Below are positions 1-8,619 of a DNA stretch of 64,000 bases, in pieces. The DNA is from JAWXCE01 sp033764775 (lineage in GTDB: Bacteria > Pseudomonadota > Alphaproteobacteria > Rhizobiales > Rhodomicrobiaceae). The position numbers and the translations under genes are program-made. The stretch's first letter is position 1; every line of letters starts with the position of its first letter. Below the pieces are notes generated by a model, which saw only the letters and a list, made by a program, of their open reading frames with translations, ran no database searches and was not told the DNA's origin. The DNA lies in assembly GCA_033764775.1 (NCBI GenBank), contig JANRIQ010000003.1, positions 96,321-160,320 of the forward strand. The letters run 5' to 3'.

Positions 1-915
1 GGCGGTTTCGGGGGCAAGCTGGGTCCGCCGATCGGGAAACGCGATGCGGCCTTTGACGCCGGCCGCGCGCGACGCCCACAGCACGTCGTCCACCGCCGCG
101 ATCTGAGGCTTTCCGGCGCTGACGCCCACCCTCGTTTTCAGATACTCGGGCGATTGCTCGGGCAGGGGGCTGCTATGGATGATGTAGTATCGCGCTATGG
201 GCATGTCGGCCACGGCGTAAGTCAACACGCCCTCGCCCAGCCCGAACTGGCGGAATGGGCGATTTTCGGCCAGCTCGGCGCCTGCCACGTCCGACGCGGC
301 TTCCACCGCCGTCCCGAGATTGACCGAGGCGCGCAGGATCGCCTGGATGCGACGGACGGCTTTCGGCCCGCCCCCGGCCGCGATGCCGCCGATGTTCCAC
401 ATCGTGTCCGGCCGTGCAGCGGACCCGGTCAGCGCGATATACAGTCTCCCGCCGGCTTTGTGCTTAGCTGCGAGCTTGTCGAGGAGCGCCGAGTTGATCG
501 CCGCCGCTGCGCGCTCGGCCAGCGCTTTCATGTTGTCGCCGCCGCAAGCCACGATTTGGGCCATGGTCGCATCCTCTCCCGGGCCGAGAAACACGAACGG
601 GGCGATGAGCGCGCTGTCGTCGACGGCGGTCACCACCGCGAAGTCGGGCCGCGCGCCCGTTTCCGTCCAACCCAAAAGAAACCCGGCGGCGTAAGGCGTG
701 CGTTGCCCGCCGGCGGTCAGCATGAGTGCCGCCGGCCCTGCGGCGCGGGCGTCCCGGGCGCGCGCGGCCCGGTTCACGGAGTTGGAGAGGGCGGCCGCCG
801 TCTCGGCGACGGTTTGCGGCTCTGGCGGCGTCCAGCAGGTTGCGGCGCGCGCGTCGCCGTTCACCGCCACAAGCGCAATGGCGAGGGCTCCCGCTCGAAT
901 GCGCAAACCGACCAT
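1..915 (-). CDS. Patatin-like protein with lost catalytic dyad, partial at window edge
   Basis: Open frame of 305 codons running off the left edge, so the C-terminus is missing. The ATG at 915 follows a good GGAGG ribosome site. Residues 1-24 look like a signal peptide ending in an A-R-A-A type site. Residues about 62-260 follow bacterial patatin-like phospholipases: a glycine-rich loop (A-G-G-Q-R, 68-72), the G-W-T-E-T-G-A-R-P-D-F stretch, A-L-I-A-P-F, then N-I-G-G-I-A and I-L-R-A-S. The nucleophile elbow, normally G-x-S-x-G, reads A97-V-D99-D-S101, and the catalytic aspartate site, normally D-G-G, reads G227-E-G229. Both dyad residues are therefore replaced. The gene starts 31 bp after the sortase stop on the same strand, which suggests co-transcription. 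An inactive, binding or scaffold role is inference; the fold assignment is firm. Confidence 0.75.
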   Translation of the reverse strand, partial: MVGLRIRAGALAIALVAVNGDARAATCWTPPEPQTVAETAAALSNSVNRAARARDARAAGPAALMLTAGGQRTPYAAGFLLGWTETGARPDFAVVTAVDDSALIAPFVFLGPGEDATMAQIVACGGDNMKALAERAAAAINSALLDKLAAKHKAGGRLYIALTGSAARPDTMWNIGGIAAGGGPKAVRRIQAILRASVNLGTAVEAASDVAGAELAENRPFRQFGLGEGVLTYAVADMPIARYYIIHSSPLPEQSPEYLKTRVGVSAGKPQIAAVDDVLWASRAAGVKGRIAFPDRRTQLAPETA

Positions 916-946
916 ATCACCCTCCCGCCCTTGCCTTCCGCCGGAA

Positions 947-1567
947 TTATCGCTCGACGACGGCCGCAGTATGGCGCGTCATGTCCTCCAGTTCCGCATG
1001 AACGAGATAGCGCCATGGGCCTTGCGTCGCCGCGTCGAACGGCCAGCAGGTGGCGAGCACAAGCCAGCGTCCATCGGCCTGCGCATCGACGCCCGAAGCG
1101 TCCCAGCGCACGACGGCGATGCGCCTGACGCGGAATTGAGCGCGCGCGCCGTCGATGCGGGCCACGGCGAGTTCATCGCCGATGCGCACATCTTTGACGA
1201 AGCGGAAATGCGTGTCGCGGTGGGCGGAGATGACCGCCGCGCCCGGCTCGCCCGGCTTCGGCGTTCCCTCTAAGTGACCGGGGCCGAAGGCCAGCGCTTG
1301 CCCGCTGCCGCCGTGAAGCACGATGGCGCTGGCGCCGAGACGCGGCGCCTCCAGTCGGGCGACGGGCCAGGTGTCGGCCCAGCGCCAGGGCTTCACGATC
1401 CGGCCGGACCGTAGGCTTTCATCGAAGGCGCCGTGCAGCAGATGCTGCGCGTAGATCGCCTTGGCGTGGATGTAGAGACCTTGTCCCATGAGTAGCGCTC
1501 CGACCAAGCCCATAAGGAGCGCGGCGGCGCCGGTTCGCCGCGCATAGGTGTGCGAGGGCCGTCTCAC
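947..1567 (-). CDS. Proteobacterial (class GN type) sortase
   Basis: A 206-residue membrane-anchored cysteine transpeptidase that cuts a C-terminal LPxT-like signal of a partner protein. One N-terminal transmembrane helix (about 13-32) is followed by the sortase beta-barrel. The catalytic residues are visible: H116 in S-A-H-R-D-T-H, C174 in L-A-T-C-W-P-F and R186 in G-P-W-R-Y. Sortases of this class in Gram-negative bacteria usually sit beside one dedicated VIT/VWA target, and that is the arrangement here. The GTG start overlaps the TGA stop of the target gene in a GTGA, so translation is probably coupled. The acceptor nucleophile in Gram-negative cells is not evident from the sequence. Confidence 0.92.
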   Translation of the reverse strand: MRRPSHTYARRTGAAALLMGLVGALLMGQGLYIHAKAIYAQHLLHGAFDESLRSGRIVKPWRWADTWPVARLEAPRLGASAIVLHGGSGQALAFGPGHLEGTPKPGEPGAAVISAHRDTHFRFVKDVRIGDELAVARIDGARAQFRVRRIAVVRWDASGVDAQADGRWLVLATCWPFDAATQGPWRYLVHAELEDMTRHTAAVVER

Positions 1568-3753
1568 CGGCGCGACCGGGCGAAAGCCGCAAGCGCCAGC
1601 GCGCAGGCAATGAACAGCAGCCCTGCGATAAGGAGAAGCTGCGCCGGCGTTGCGGTCTTGGGCAGGCGCACGCTCATGCTGTGAGCGGCGGGCGCCGCTG
1701 CGGTCGCCGATGCCCGGATGAACCGGCCGACCTGCCGGTCTTCCTCCTCAAGGGCGGGGCCGTCTTCCCCTTGTGGGCCGAAGACTTTTTCAAAGTCCCA
1801 ACCGGCGGGCAGGTTGAGCGGCACGTCGGCGCGGGTCAGGCGCTCGCCGTGCGGCCGTGTGGGCGTCGCATCCACGGCGACGAGGCTGGCGCGGCGGCTG
1901 ACGATCTGATGGTTGAGCGAGAGCGCGAGAATGTGCGCATCGGCTTCATCGGGGCTGATGGCGCCGAGCGTGCGCTCGACCTCGGCGTCCGAGATTTTTC
2001 GCCGCGCCCACAGCTTGGCGATCCCGGCGCCCTCCGCCGCCTGGTCGAGCGAGAGAGTCGCCCGCCAGGGTTGATCGCCGATCAGCCCTTCGATCACCAC
2101 TTCGCCTTTGAGCGCATCCACTTCGGCGGCGAAGGTCAGCGCCTCGCCGCGATAGAGGTCGGGCAGCCGCGCGGGCGTCATGTCGGCTTTCGCGCCGGTG
2201 AACTGCGCCTGCAGGTTCGTCACCGCCGGCGCCTCCAGCTTGCCGAACAGCTCGCGCATGCGCTCCTCCACCTGCTCCGGCGAACCGATATGGACGAACG
2301 CGCCGCGGCCCAGCTCGGCGGCGCGCGTCATCAGGTGCGAGTTCGGGGCCGAGCCGATGCCGACCATGAACACCCGCGAGCGTCCAAGCTGAGCGGCCAC
2401 CGTCTCGAACAGCTGCTGCTCGTTGCCGATGGCCCCGTCGGTGAGGAACACCACCTGCCGCACGTCTCCTGCGACTGCGCCGCCGTCGCGCAGCGCCGCC
2501 GCCATGGCGGGGACCATCTCCGTGCCGCCATTCGCCTCAAGCCGCCGGACGAATGCGCGCGCCTCGCCCACGGCGCGGGCGTCGGCCTTCACCGCCACGG
2601 GAAACAGCGTCTCCATCGTGTCGTCGAAGCGAACGATGTTGAAGCTGTCCTCAGGTTGCAGCCGGTCGAGCGCGAACAGCAGGCTCGCCTTCGCTTGACG
2701 CATGGATTCGCCGCCCATAGAGCCGGAGTTGTCGATGACGAAGATCGCCTCGCGCGGGCGTCTGTCAGGCGTGGGCGTCGCCGCAGGCGGGGCGAGCATC
2801 GCGAGGATGTATTCACGGCCGGCGGCGCGCTCGCGGAACAGCCCGGCGGAAGGCGCCAGGCCCGATTTCGGCGTCCAGACGAGTTCGAAATCGCGGTCGG
2901 CGGCGACGGCCCGCGTCAAAGACACGACGCGCCGATCCTCTCCCGCCTCATCGATCCGCACCTCATGGTGAGGGCTTTTGATTTCGCCGATGGCGAAGCC
3001 GGCGTTGAGCCGCACCGTAAGCGTGACCGGGTTCGCCGGCGCATGCCTGGCCGGGTCGAGCACCGGCGAGGAGATGCGTTCGCGATCGGGAACCGGGTCA
3101 GCCCAGCCGCCGCCTGGCGTGAACTCCACTGTTTGCATCACGGGCGGCGGCGTGTAGCGCGGGGCCACGACAAGCGGCGCGCGCAACGAGAATTCGCCGC
3201 CGGATTGCCGCACGGCGTGCTGGTACTCGAACTGGATGACGACGGTCTCGCCGGGGCCGATATTGGCGACGGAGGTCGTGAACATGTTCGGCCGTTCCTG
3301 CTCGATGAGGCCCGCCTTTTTCCCGTCCGCCTTGGCCTGTTCGTAGATGATCTTGGCGGCCTGTCGCTCCTTCACCTGGCCGACGACGATCCGCTCGCCA
3401 ATGACCATTTTCAGCGTGTCGACCGCCGCGTCCTCCGGCAGCGGGAACAGATAAACGCCCTCGACCCAGCCGCTCGCCGGATTGCGGAAGCGCTGGGTGA
3501 CGCGGGCGCGGACAATGGCGCCCGTCACCTCCATGTCGATGTCGGCGCCGAGCAGGGGCGCCTCCACGTGGCGGCCCTCCACCGTGCTTTCAAACACCAG
3601 AGCCCCGCCGCGCGTCTCGTGCGGGGTGGAGAAGCGGAGCGGCGCCGCCTGCGCCGATGCGGCGATGGCGTGAAAAGCGGTTGCGGCCAGCGCGATGAGG
3701 GCGGCGCATGCGCGCAGCCGCGTCATGGGATGGTCAAAATGGAGAGGTTTCAT
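1564..3753 (-). CDS. Sortase target protein with VIT and VWA domains
   Basis: A 729-residue exported protein. A signal peptide (about 1-35, ending A-S-A-Q-A) is followed by a VIT domain (about 38-165), a VWA domain (about 335-505) with an intact MIDAS start D-N-S-G-S-M, and a C-terminal sorting signal: R-L-P-K-T-A-T-P at about 696-703, a hydrophobic helix and the basic tail A-R-S-R-R. This is the architecture of the proteobacterial sortase target family (inter-alpha-trypsin inhibitor heavy-chain-like). The start at 3753 has an AGGAG site seven bases upstream. It is the first gene of the apparent cassette, and the sortase start overlaps its stop. A metal-dependent adhesin role is plausible from the VWA domain, but the ligand is unknown. 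Confidence 0.92.
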   Translation of the reverse strand: MKPLHFDHPMTRLRACAALIALAATAFHAIAASAQAAPLRFSTPHETRGGALVFESTVEGRHVEAPLLGADIDMEVTGAIVRARVTQRFRNPASGWVEGVYLFPLPEDAAVDTLKMVIGERIVVGQVKERQAAKIIYEQAKADGKKAGLIEQERPNMFTTSVANIGPGETVVIQFEYQHAVRQSGGEFSLRAPLVVAPRYTPPPVMQTVEFTPGGGWADPVPDRERISSPVLDPARHAPANPVTLTVRLNAGFAIGEIKSPHHEVRIDEAGEDRRVVSLTRAVAADRDFELVWTPKSGLAPSAGLFRERAAGREYILAMLAPPAATPTPDRRPREAIFVIDNSGSMGGESMRQAKASLLFALDRLQPEDSFNIVRFDDTMETLFPVAVKADARAVGEARAFVRRLEANGGTEMVPAMAAALRDGGAVAGDVRQVVFLTDGAIGNEQQLFETVAAQLGRSRVFMVGIGSAPNSHLMTRAAELGRGAFVHIGSPEQVEERMRELFGKLEAPAVTNLQAQFTGAKADMTPARLPDLYRGEALTFAAEVDALKGEVVIEGLIGDQPWRATLSLDQAAEGAGIAKLWARRKISDAEVERTLGAISPDEADAHILALSLNHQIVSRRASLVAVDATPTRPHGERLTRADVPLNLPAGWDFEKVFGPQGEDGPALEEEDRQVGRFIRASATAAAPAAHSMSVRLPKTATPAQLLLIAGLLFIACALALAAFARSRR

Positions 3754-3916
3754 GCATTCGGCTCCTGCGATGACGATGAGAGTTGTCAGCGCAGCCAGAT
3801 TTTCGCTAAATGCGCCGGCGAGCGAGCGTCTAGTCTTTGAATTTTTCGTCGCCGGCCGCCGGATTTACGGACGCAAGGGCGGCTTGCGGCGGTTTTGTGC
3901 TTCAGCGAGGCGGCGC

Positions 3917-4678
3917 ATGGCGCTTTCGGACAGTGGCGAGCAGAAGCTCTCGGACGACGACAGCCGGCATGTGGCCGCGACCGTGCTGGAGGAACTGGCG
4001 CGCCGGCGCGTGACCCGTCAGCATCTCGCGCACGAAGCCAAGATCAGCCTCTCCACGCTCGAAAAAGCCTTGTCGGGACGTCGCCCGTTCACGCTGGCCA
4101 CAATCGTGCGCCTGGAGGCGGCGCTTGGCGTCGGGTTAAGGCGGCGCAACGGCGCGGGCGACGGCGCGGCCAAAGTTGCGCCCGAGGCCCTCGGTTCCTA
4201 TGCGCGCCCGGCGATTTCTTGGATTGAGGGGGATTACCTGACGCTTCGCCCGTCATTCAGCGAGGCGGACGCCGTTTACGCTTATCTAACCGAGGTGCGC
4301 TGGGACGACGGCGGCTCGACGCTCACGTTCTCCGAGGGCGAACGGGTGGACGGGGAGTATTCGCAAAAAGGCGTCGTCTCCGCCCCGCATCAGTCCGGCC
4401 ATATCTATTTCGTCACCAACAAGCATGGCCAATACCGCCTCATCATCGTGTCGCGGCCGACGATCAAGGGCGAGATGTTCGGCATCTTGACGACGCTGCA
4501 GGTGGGGCGCGGCGCCCAGCTCACCCCTGTCGCCACGCCTATCGCCTTCATTCCGATGAAGAATGTGCCGCACGCGCAGTTCGGCCGCATCCACCGCGAC
4601 GAGTCGTGCTACGCGCAGTACCGCGCGCTGCTCGCCCGCACCCTGAACGACAGCTTCGCCCTGTTCCTCACCGGTTAG
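3917..4678 (+). CDS. Helix-turn-helix transcriptional regulator
   Basis: A 253-residue protein. An XRE/Cro-type HTH spans about 20-70 (A-S-L-like helix pair around H-L-A-H-E-A-K-I-S-L-S-T-L-E-K-A-L-S-G). A long C-terminal beta-rich domain (about 95-250) of the type found in alphaproteobacterial regulators begins with W-I-E-G-D-Y-L-T-L-R-P-S-F. The ATG at 3917 was chosen because a GAGG site lies six bases upstream; the open frame extends further upstream but lacks a comparable start. It is divergent from the sortase cassette across a 163-bp gap, so it may control that cassette, itself, or both. This is inference from position only. The ligand is unknown. Confidence 0.75.
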   Translation: MALSDSGEQKLSDDDSRHVAATVLEELARRRVTRQHLAHEAKISLSTLEKALSGRRPFTLATIVRLEAALGVGLRRRNGAGDGAAKVAPEALGSYARPAISWIEGDYLTLRPSFSEADAVYAYLTEVRWDDGGSTLTFSEGERVDGEYSQKGVVSAPHQSGHIYFVTNKHGQYRLIIVSRPTIKGEMFGILTTLQVGRGAQLTPVATPIAFIPMKNVPHAQFGRIHRDESCYAQYRALLARTLNDSFALFLTG

Positions 4679-4768
4679 CCGCGCTCGGCGGCGCGAACCG
4701 CGGCCTTAATCTGCGCTCAATGCCCCGCTACCTCTCATCGCGCATCCCGCAACAATCAAAGCTTGTCC

Positions 4769-7300
4769 ATGATCGGAACGTTTCCCGCCGCGAAAGCCGT
4801 CGTCATCGCGCTTGGCGTCGTTTTCCTGCATATGCTGGGGGCGGCCAACGCCCAGACCGCGCCGTCCACGGCCGCAACTCCGGTTGCTCCCGCTGCTGCG
4901 CCAGCCGCCCCACCAGGGCCTTCGCCCATGGAGGAGGCGGCGCGTCGGATCGGCGTCGATTTCGGCGCGACCATCGGCTCATGGACGCAAACCTTAGAGC
5001 GCATTGAGCACGCTATCGGCCGCGAACCGATCCGCAACAGCGAGCTCGACAGGTTTCGCGATCAGATCGAACAGGTGAAGCGCGCCATCGAGGCGTTCAC
5101 GGGCGACATCCGCCCGCGCCTCACGGACGCGAACGCGCAGGTCGAAAAGCTCGGTCCCGCGCCGAAGCCCGATCAGCCGCCCGAGGCGGAGGCCGTCGCC
5201 GCCACGCGCGCCACCCTGACCTCCCAACGCGACGCCCTCGACAGCGCGCTCAAAACCGCCGACGCCCTGTGGCTGCGCGCCACCCAGAACACGGCGAAAA
5301 TCCAGGACATCCGCCGCCGCAAGTTCAACGAGCGCCTGTTCGAGCGCAGCCCGATGGCGCTCTCGCCGACGGTTTGGGCGGACGCGCCCGGGACCATCGT
5401 TTGGAGCTTCGGCCGGGCGGGCGAGATGGTCGCTCTCTGGTGGGGCGATCTGGAGGACAGGGCGGGCGTCATCCAGACCGTCGCCATCGCCTTCGCCATG
5501 TTTCTCGCGCTCGCCTTCGCGGCGGTGCGCGGCGTCGCCCATTTCCGCACATGGCGGGGCGAAGACCCACCGTTCTGGCGCCGAGCGGCGTCGGCGGCCT
5601 GGGTGATCGTGCTGCGGTCGGCGCCGTTCATCGCTCCCAGCGTCTTCTTTTATCACAGCATGGCCTCGCTCGACGTCATGACCCCGGCCATCGACCGGCT
5701 GCTCTATAGCACGGTGCGCCTCGTGGTCATCGTCGCGGCCGTCACGGCGCTCATCACCACGGTGCTGGCCCCAGGGCGCGCCGAGTGGCGGATATTCCCC
5801 GCCGGCGAAAAGGCGGCCTCGCGCATCCGCTGGCTCGTGGTCGCGCTGGCGAGCGTCTACGCGCTTAACCTTCTCATCGGCACGGTGACCCGCGTCGCCT
5901 CCGCGCCGTTCCCGGTGACGCTCGCCCAGAGCTTTTTCTCGAGCATCCTCTTCGCCCTCTTGGTGATCGCCATCCTGCGCACCCGGCTCGATCCGCCTGA
6001 CATTGAGGGCGGGCCTCAGCTCAACTGGCTGCGCGCGCTGCGGGCGCCCATGTGGGGCGTGGCGATGCTCATCCTCTTCGCGGCTCTCTCCGGCTACGTG
6101 GGGCTGGCCCGGTTCGTCTCGGCGCAGCTCATCCTCACCGGCAGCCTGCTCGTGCTCGTCTACCTGCTGCTTGTCTGGGCCGACGCTTTCGGGCAGGCCA
6201 TGGGCGATGAAAACGCGGTGACGGGGGCTTACCTAAAGGCGAGCTTCGGCTTCGACCAGCGGCGGCGGGAGCAACTCGCGCTGCCCGTCACGCTCCTCCT
6301 GAAGTTCCTCGTGCTTTTGCTGGCCGTGCCACTCATCATGCTGCAATGGGGCTTCAACTGGAAAGACGTGCTCGACTGGCTGCGGAACCTGTTCTTCGGC
6401 TTTCAGATCGGCAACACGCAAATCTCCATCGCGGCGATCATCGCTTCGTTGATCGTGTTCATCGTTGGCTACTTCGCCGCCAAGCTGTTCCAGAGCTGGC
6501 TCGACCGGCAGGTGCTGAAACCGGCGGGCATGTCCGGCGGCGTGCGCGACTCGATCAAAACCGGCGTCGGCTATCTCGGCGTGTTCATCGCCGGGCTCTT
6601 CGCCTTCTCCTACGCCGGCATTGACCTGTCCAACCTGGCGATCATCGCGGGCGCCTTCTCGGTCGGCATCGGCTTCGGCCTGCAGAGCGTGATTTCAAAC
6701 TTTGTCTCCGGCCTCATCCTCCTCGCCGAGCGGCCGATCAAGGTCGGCGACTGGGTGGTCGTCGGCGGCGAGGAGGGCCATGTGCGGCGCATCAGCGTGC
6801 GCTCGACCGAGATCGAAACCTTCGACAAGGCGAATGTCATCGTGCCGAACTCCTACTTCATCACCGAGACGGTGAAGAACTGGACGCTGCACAATAACAC
6901 GGGCCGCATCATTATTCCTGTGGGTGTCGATTACTCCTCCGACCCGCAGCAGGTGAAAGAGGTGTTGCTGAAGGTGGCGCGCGACAACGGCCACGTGATG
7001 ACCGACCCGGCGCCGTTCGTCTATTTCGAAGACTTCGGCTCGGACGCGCTGAACTTCAAACTCTACGCCTATGTCTACAACATCAACTCATCTCTCGGCG
7101 TGCGCACCGATTTGCGCATCGCCATCCTCAGGGCGTTCCGCGAGGCGGGCATCGAGGTGCCGTACCGTCAAACCGACGTTCACCTGCGCAATATGGACTG
7201 GCTGAAAGACGCGGTGACGCAGTACATGGAGGGCGGCGTCGCTGGCGCGGGCAACGGCGCGGGGCGGGTGAACGGCGGCGGCCGCAAGGAGCCGCAATGA
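4769..7300 (+). CDS. MscS-family mechanosensitive channel with DUF3772-type periplasmic domain
   Basis: An inner-membrane channel of 843 residues that would release solutes on hypo-osmotic shock. A signal peptide (cleavage near A-N-A-Q-T) precedes an alanine/proline-rich linker and a coiled periplasmic region (about 45-215) of the DUF3772 kind. Many membrane helices follow (about 230-600). The MscS core comes next: the pore helix around F-A-F-S-Y-A-G-I-D-L-S-N and I-A-G-A-F-S-V-G-I-G-F-G-L-Q, then the beta domain with N-F-V-S-G-L-I-L-L-A-E-R-P-I-K-V-G-D. The size resembles the large MscK-like members. A TTG two codons upstream is an alternative start. The stop overlaps the next gene by ATGA. 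Confidence 0.9.
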   Translation: MIGTFPAAKAVVIALGVVFLHMLGAANAQTAPSTAATPVAPAAAPAAPPGPSPMEEAARRIGVDFGATIGSWTQTLERIEHAIGREPIRNSELDRFRDQIEQVKRAIEAFTGDIRPRLTDANAQVEKLGPAPKPDQPPEAEAVAATRATLTSQRDALDSALKTADALWLRATQNTAKIQDIRRRKFNERLFERSPMALSPTVWADAPGTIVWSFGRAGEMVALWWGDLEDRAGVIQTVAIAFAMFLALAFAAVRGVAHFRTWRGEDPPFWRRAASAAWVIVLRSAPFIAPSVFFYHSMASLDVMTPAIDRLLYSTVRLVVIVAAVTALITTVLAPGRAEWRIFPAGEKAASRIRWLVVALASVYALNLLIGTVTRVASAPFPVTLAQSFFSSILFALLVIAILRTRLDPPDIEGGPQLNWLRALRAPMWGVAMLILFAALSGYVGLARFVSAQLILTGSLLVLVYLLLVWADAFGQAMGDENAVTGAYLKASFGFDQRRREQLALPVTLLLKFLVLLLAVPLIMLQWGFNWKDVLDWLRNLFFGFQIGNTQISIAAIIASLIVFIVGYFAAKLFQSWLDRQVLKPAGMSGGVRDSIKTGVGYLGVFIAGLFAFSYAGIDLSNLAIIAGAFSVGIGFGLQSVISNFVSGLILLAERPIKVGDWVVVGGEEGHVRRISVRSTEIETFDKANVIVPNSYFITETVKNWTLHNNTGRIIIPVGVDYSSDPQQVKEVLLKVARDNGHVMTDPAPFVYFEDFGSDALNFKLYAYVYNINSSLGVRTDLRIAILRAFREAGIEVPYRQTDVHLRNMDWLKDAVTQYMEGGVAGAGNGAGRVNGGGRKEPQ

Positions 7301-8253
7301 GGGCGTTCGCGCTCGCCCTGCTGATCTGGGCGGGCCCGGCGCTCGCAGGCGAGGCGTTCGTCGTCAACCAGATCAGCGAGGACGTGAGCGTCGTCGATCT
7401 CGGCGCGGGCACAGTCGCCGCGACCATCCCGATCGGCGGCAAACCCGCAGGCGTGGCTGTTTCGGCGGACGGCCGCCGCGTATATGTGACGAGCCCAGAG
7501 GGCGGTTTCGTCTCCGTGATCGATGCGGCCGCGCGCGCCGTTCTGCGCCGCATCCCCGTTCCCGATGCGCCGCTCGGTGTCGCCGCGCACCCGGACGGCC
7601 GCATTTTCGTCGCGCCGTGGCATTCCTCGAAACTGCTCGCGCTCGACCCCGAGACGGGCGTCACGCTTGGGGAGGCGGCGGTCGGGGTCTCACCCTCCGG
7701 CGTGGCGGTGACGCCTGACGGCGCGCTCGTGCTGACCGCCGACCGCGACAGTGATCAGGTGTCGATCATCGACGCGGCGACAATTAAATCCTTGGGCGTC
7801 GTGAAAACCGGCGAGCGGCCGTTCGGCGTGACCATTGATGCAGACGGCAAGCGCGCTTATACGGCGAACGTCGGCACGAACGACGTGACCGAGATCGACA
7901 TCGCCGCGCGCGCAGCCGTCGCTAGGGTGAAGGTCGGCGAGCGGCCATACGCCGTCGCGCTCGCCAATGGCCGCGCGTTCGTGACCAACCAGTACGCATC
8001 GACAGTGAGCGTGTTTGATGCGGCGACGTTCGCGCCGGTGGCGACGATTTCCGTGGGATTTTATCCGGAGGGCATAGCGGCGAGCGCCGACGGCGCGCGC
8101 GTCTATGCGGCGAATTGGGAGTCGAACACGCTCAGCGTCATCGACGCGGCGTCTCTCGCCGTCGCGGGCGAGATCGAGGTGGGGGACGGCCCGCGGGCAT
8201 TCGGCCAGTTCATCCGCCCGGTGTCGCGCGCGTCACCGCCGCCCGCGCGCTAG
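7297..8253 (+). CDS. Secreted YVTN-type beta-propeller protein
   Basis: A 318-residue periplasmic protein with a signal peptide (1-17, L-A-G-E). The rest consists of repeated blades of about 42 residues carrying the pattern V-Y-V-T/A-N followed by V-S-V-I-D-A-A (for example around 25-40, 66-80, 150-170, 190-205, 225-245 and 270-290), so probably seven blades. This is the YVTN/lactonase-like propeller family. No catalytic residues could be assigned, so it may be a binding protein. The ATG overlaps the MscS-type channel stop in an ATGA, implying translation as a unit with the channel. Its TAG shares a CTAG with the stop of the convergent gene. Confidence 0.85.
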   Translation: MRAFALALLIWAGPALAGEAFVVNQISEDVSVVDLGAGTVAATIPIGGKPAGVAVSADGRRVYVTSPEGGFVSVIDAAARAVLRRIPVPDAPLGVAAHPDGRIFVAPWHSSKLLALDPETGVTLGEAAVGVSPSGVAVTPDGALVLTADRDSDQVSIIDAATIKSLGVVKTGERPFGVTIDADGKRAYTANVGTNDVTEIDIAARAAVARVKVGERPYAVALANGRAFVTNQYASTVSVFDAATFAPVATISVGFYPEGIAASADGARVYAANWESNTLSVIDAASLAVAGEIEVGDGPRAFGQFIRPVSRASPPPAR

Positions 8254-8543
8254 CCTTTCGGCTGGCATTCAGCCCGGTCGGCAAGCTTTTCGCCGGAAAC
8301 CGGTTTGCCGTCTTGCTGAACGGTCGGCGCGGCGGATTGATCATGCTGTCCGGCCGAGGGGAGAATGGCGTTGCGCTCCACCGCCATGCTTTCCGGCGGC
8401 TGCTCACCGCGCGCGGTGCGTTCGCCGGAAGGGGTGGCGTTTTTCGATTCCGAACATGCCTTTAGACCGGACGGATCTTGCGGCATTTCGGCCTGCGCGG
8501 CGGATGCCCATACGCATGCCGCCACGATGACGAAAAGTCTCAT
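8250..8543 (-). CDS. Small secreted protein, unknown
   Basis: A 97-residue product. The ATG at 8543 is preceded by a strong AAGGAGG site, which decides the start. Residues 1-18 form a signal peptide (A-A-Q-A-E). The mature part of about 78 residues is hydrophilic, rich in Ser, Glu, Gln and Pro, and contains two cysteines (one near the N-terminus in L-K-A-C-S, one near the end in A-E-C-Q) that could pair. No family recognised. Convergent with the propeller gene; the two stop codons share one CTAG tetranucleotide. Function unknown. Confidence 0.6.
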   Translation of the reverse strand: MRLFVIVAACVWASAAQAEMPQDPSGLKACSESKNATPSGERTARGEQPPESMAVERNAILPSAGQHDQSAAPTVQQDGKPVSGEKLADRAECQPKG

Positions 8544-8619
8544 AGCTCGCCTCCTTAGGGTTTCGGCAGGCCAAAACCGCGTAGGAGCCAAAACGTTCCG
8601 CACCGCTGAAGCGCAGGCG

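Noticed and set aside
1681..3840. 719-codon plus-strand open frame
   Set aside because: Lies opposite the sortase target gene, whose domains and sorting signal are clear; high GC makes long antisense frames common.
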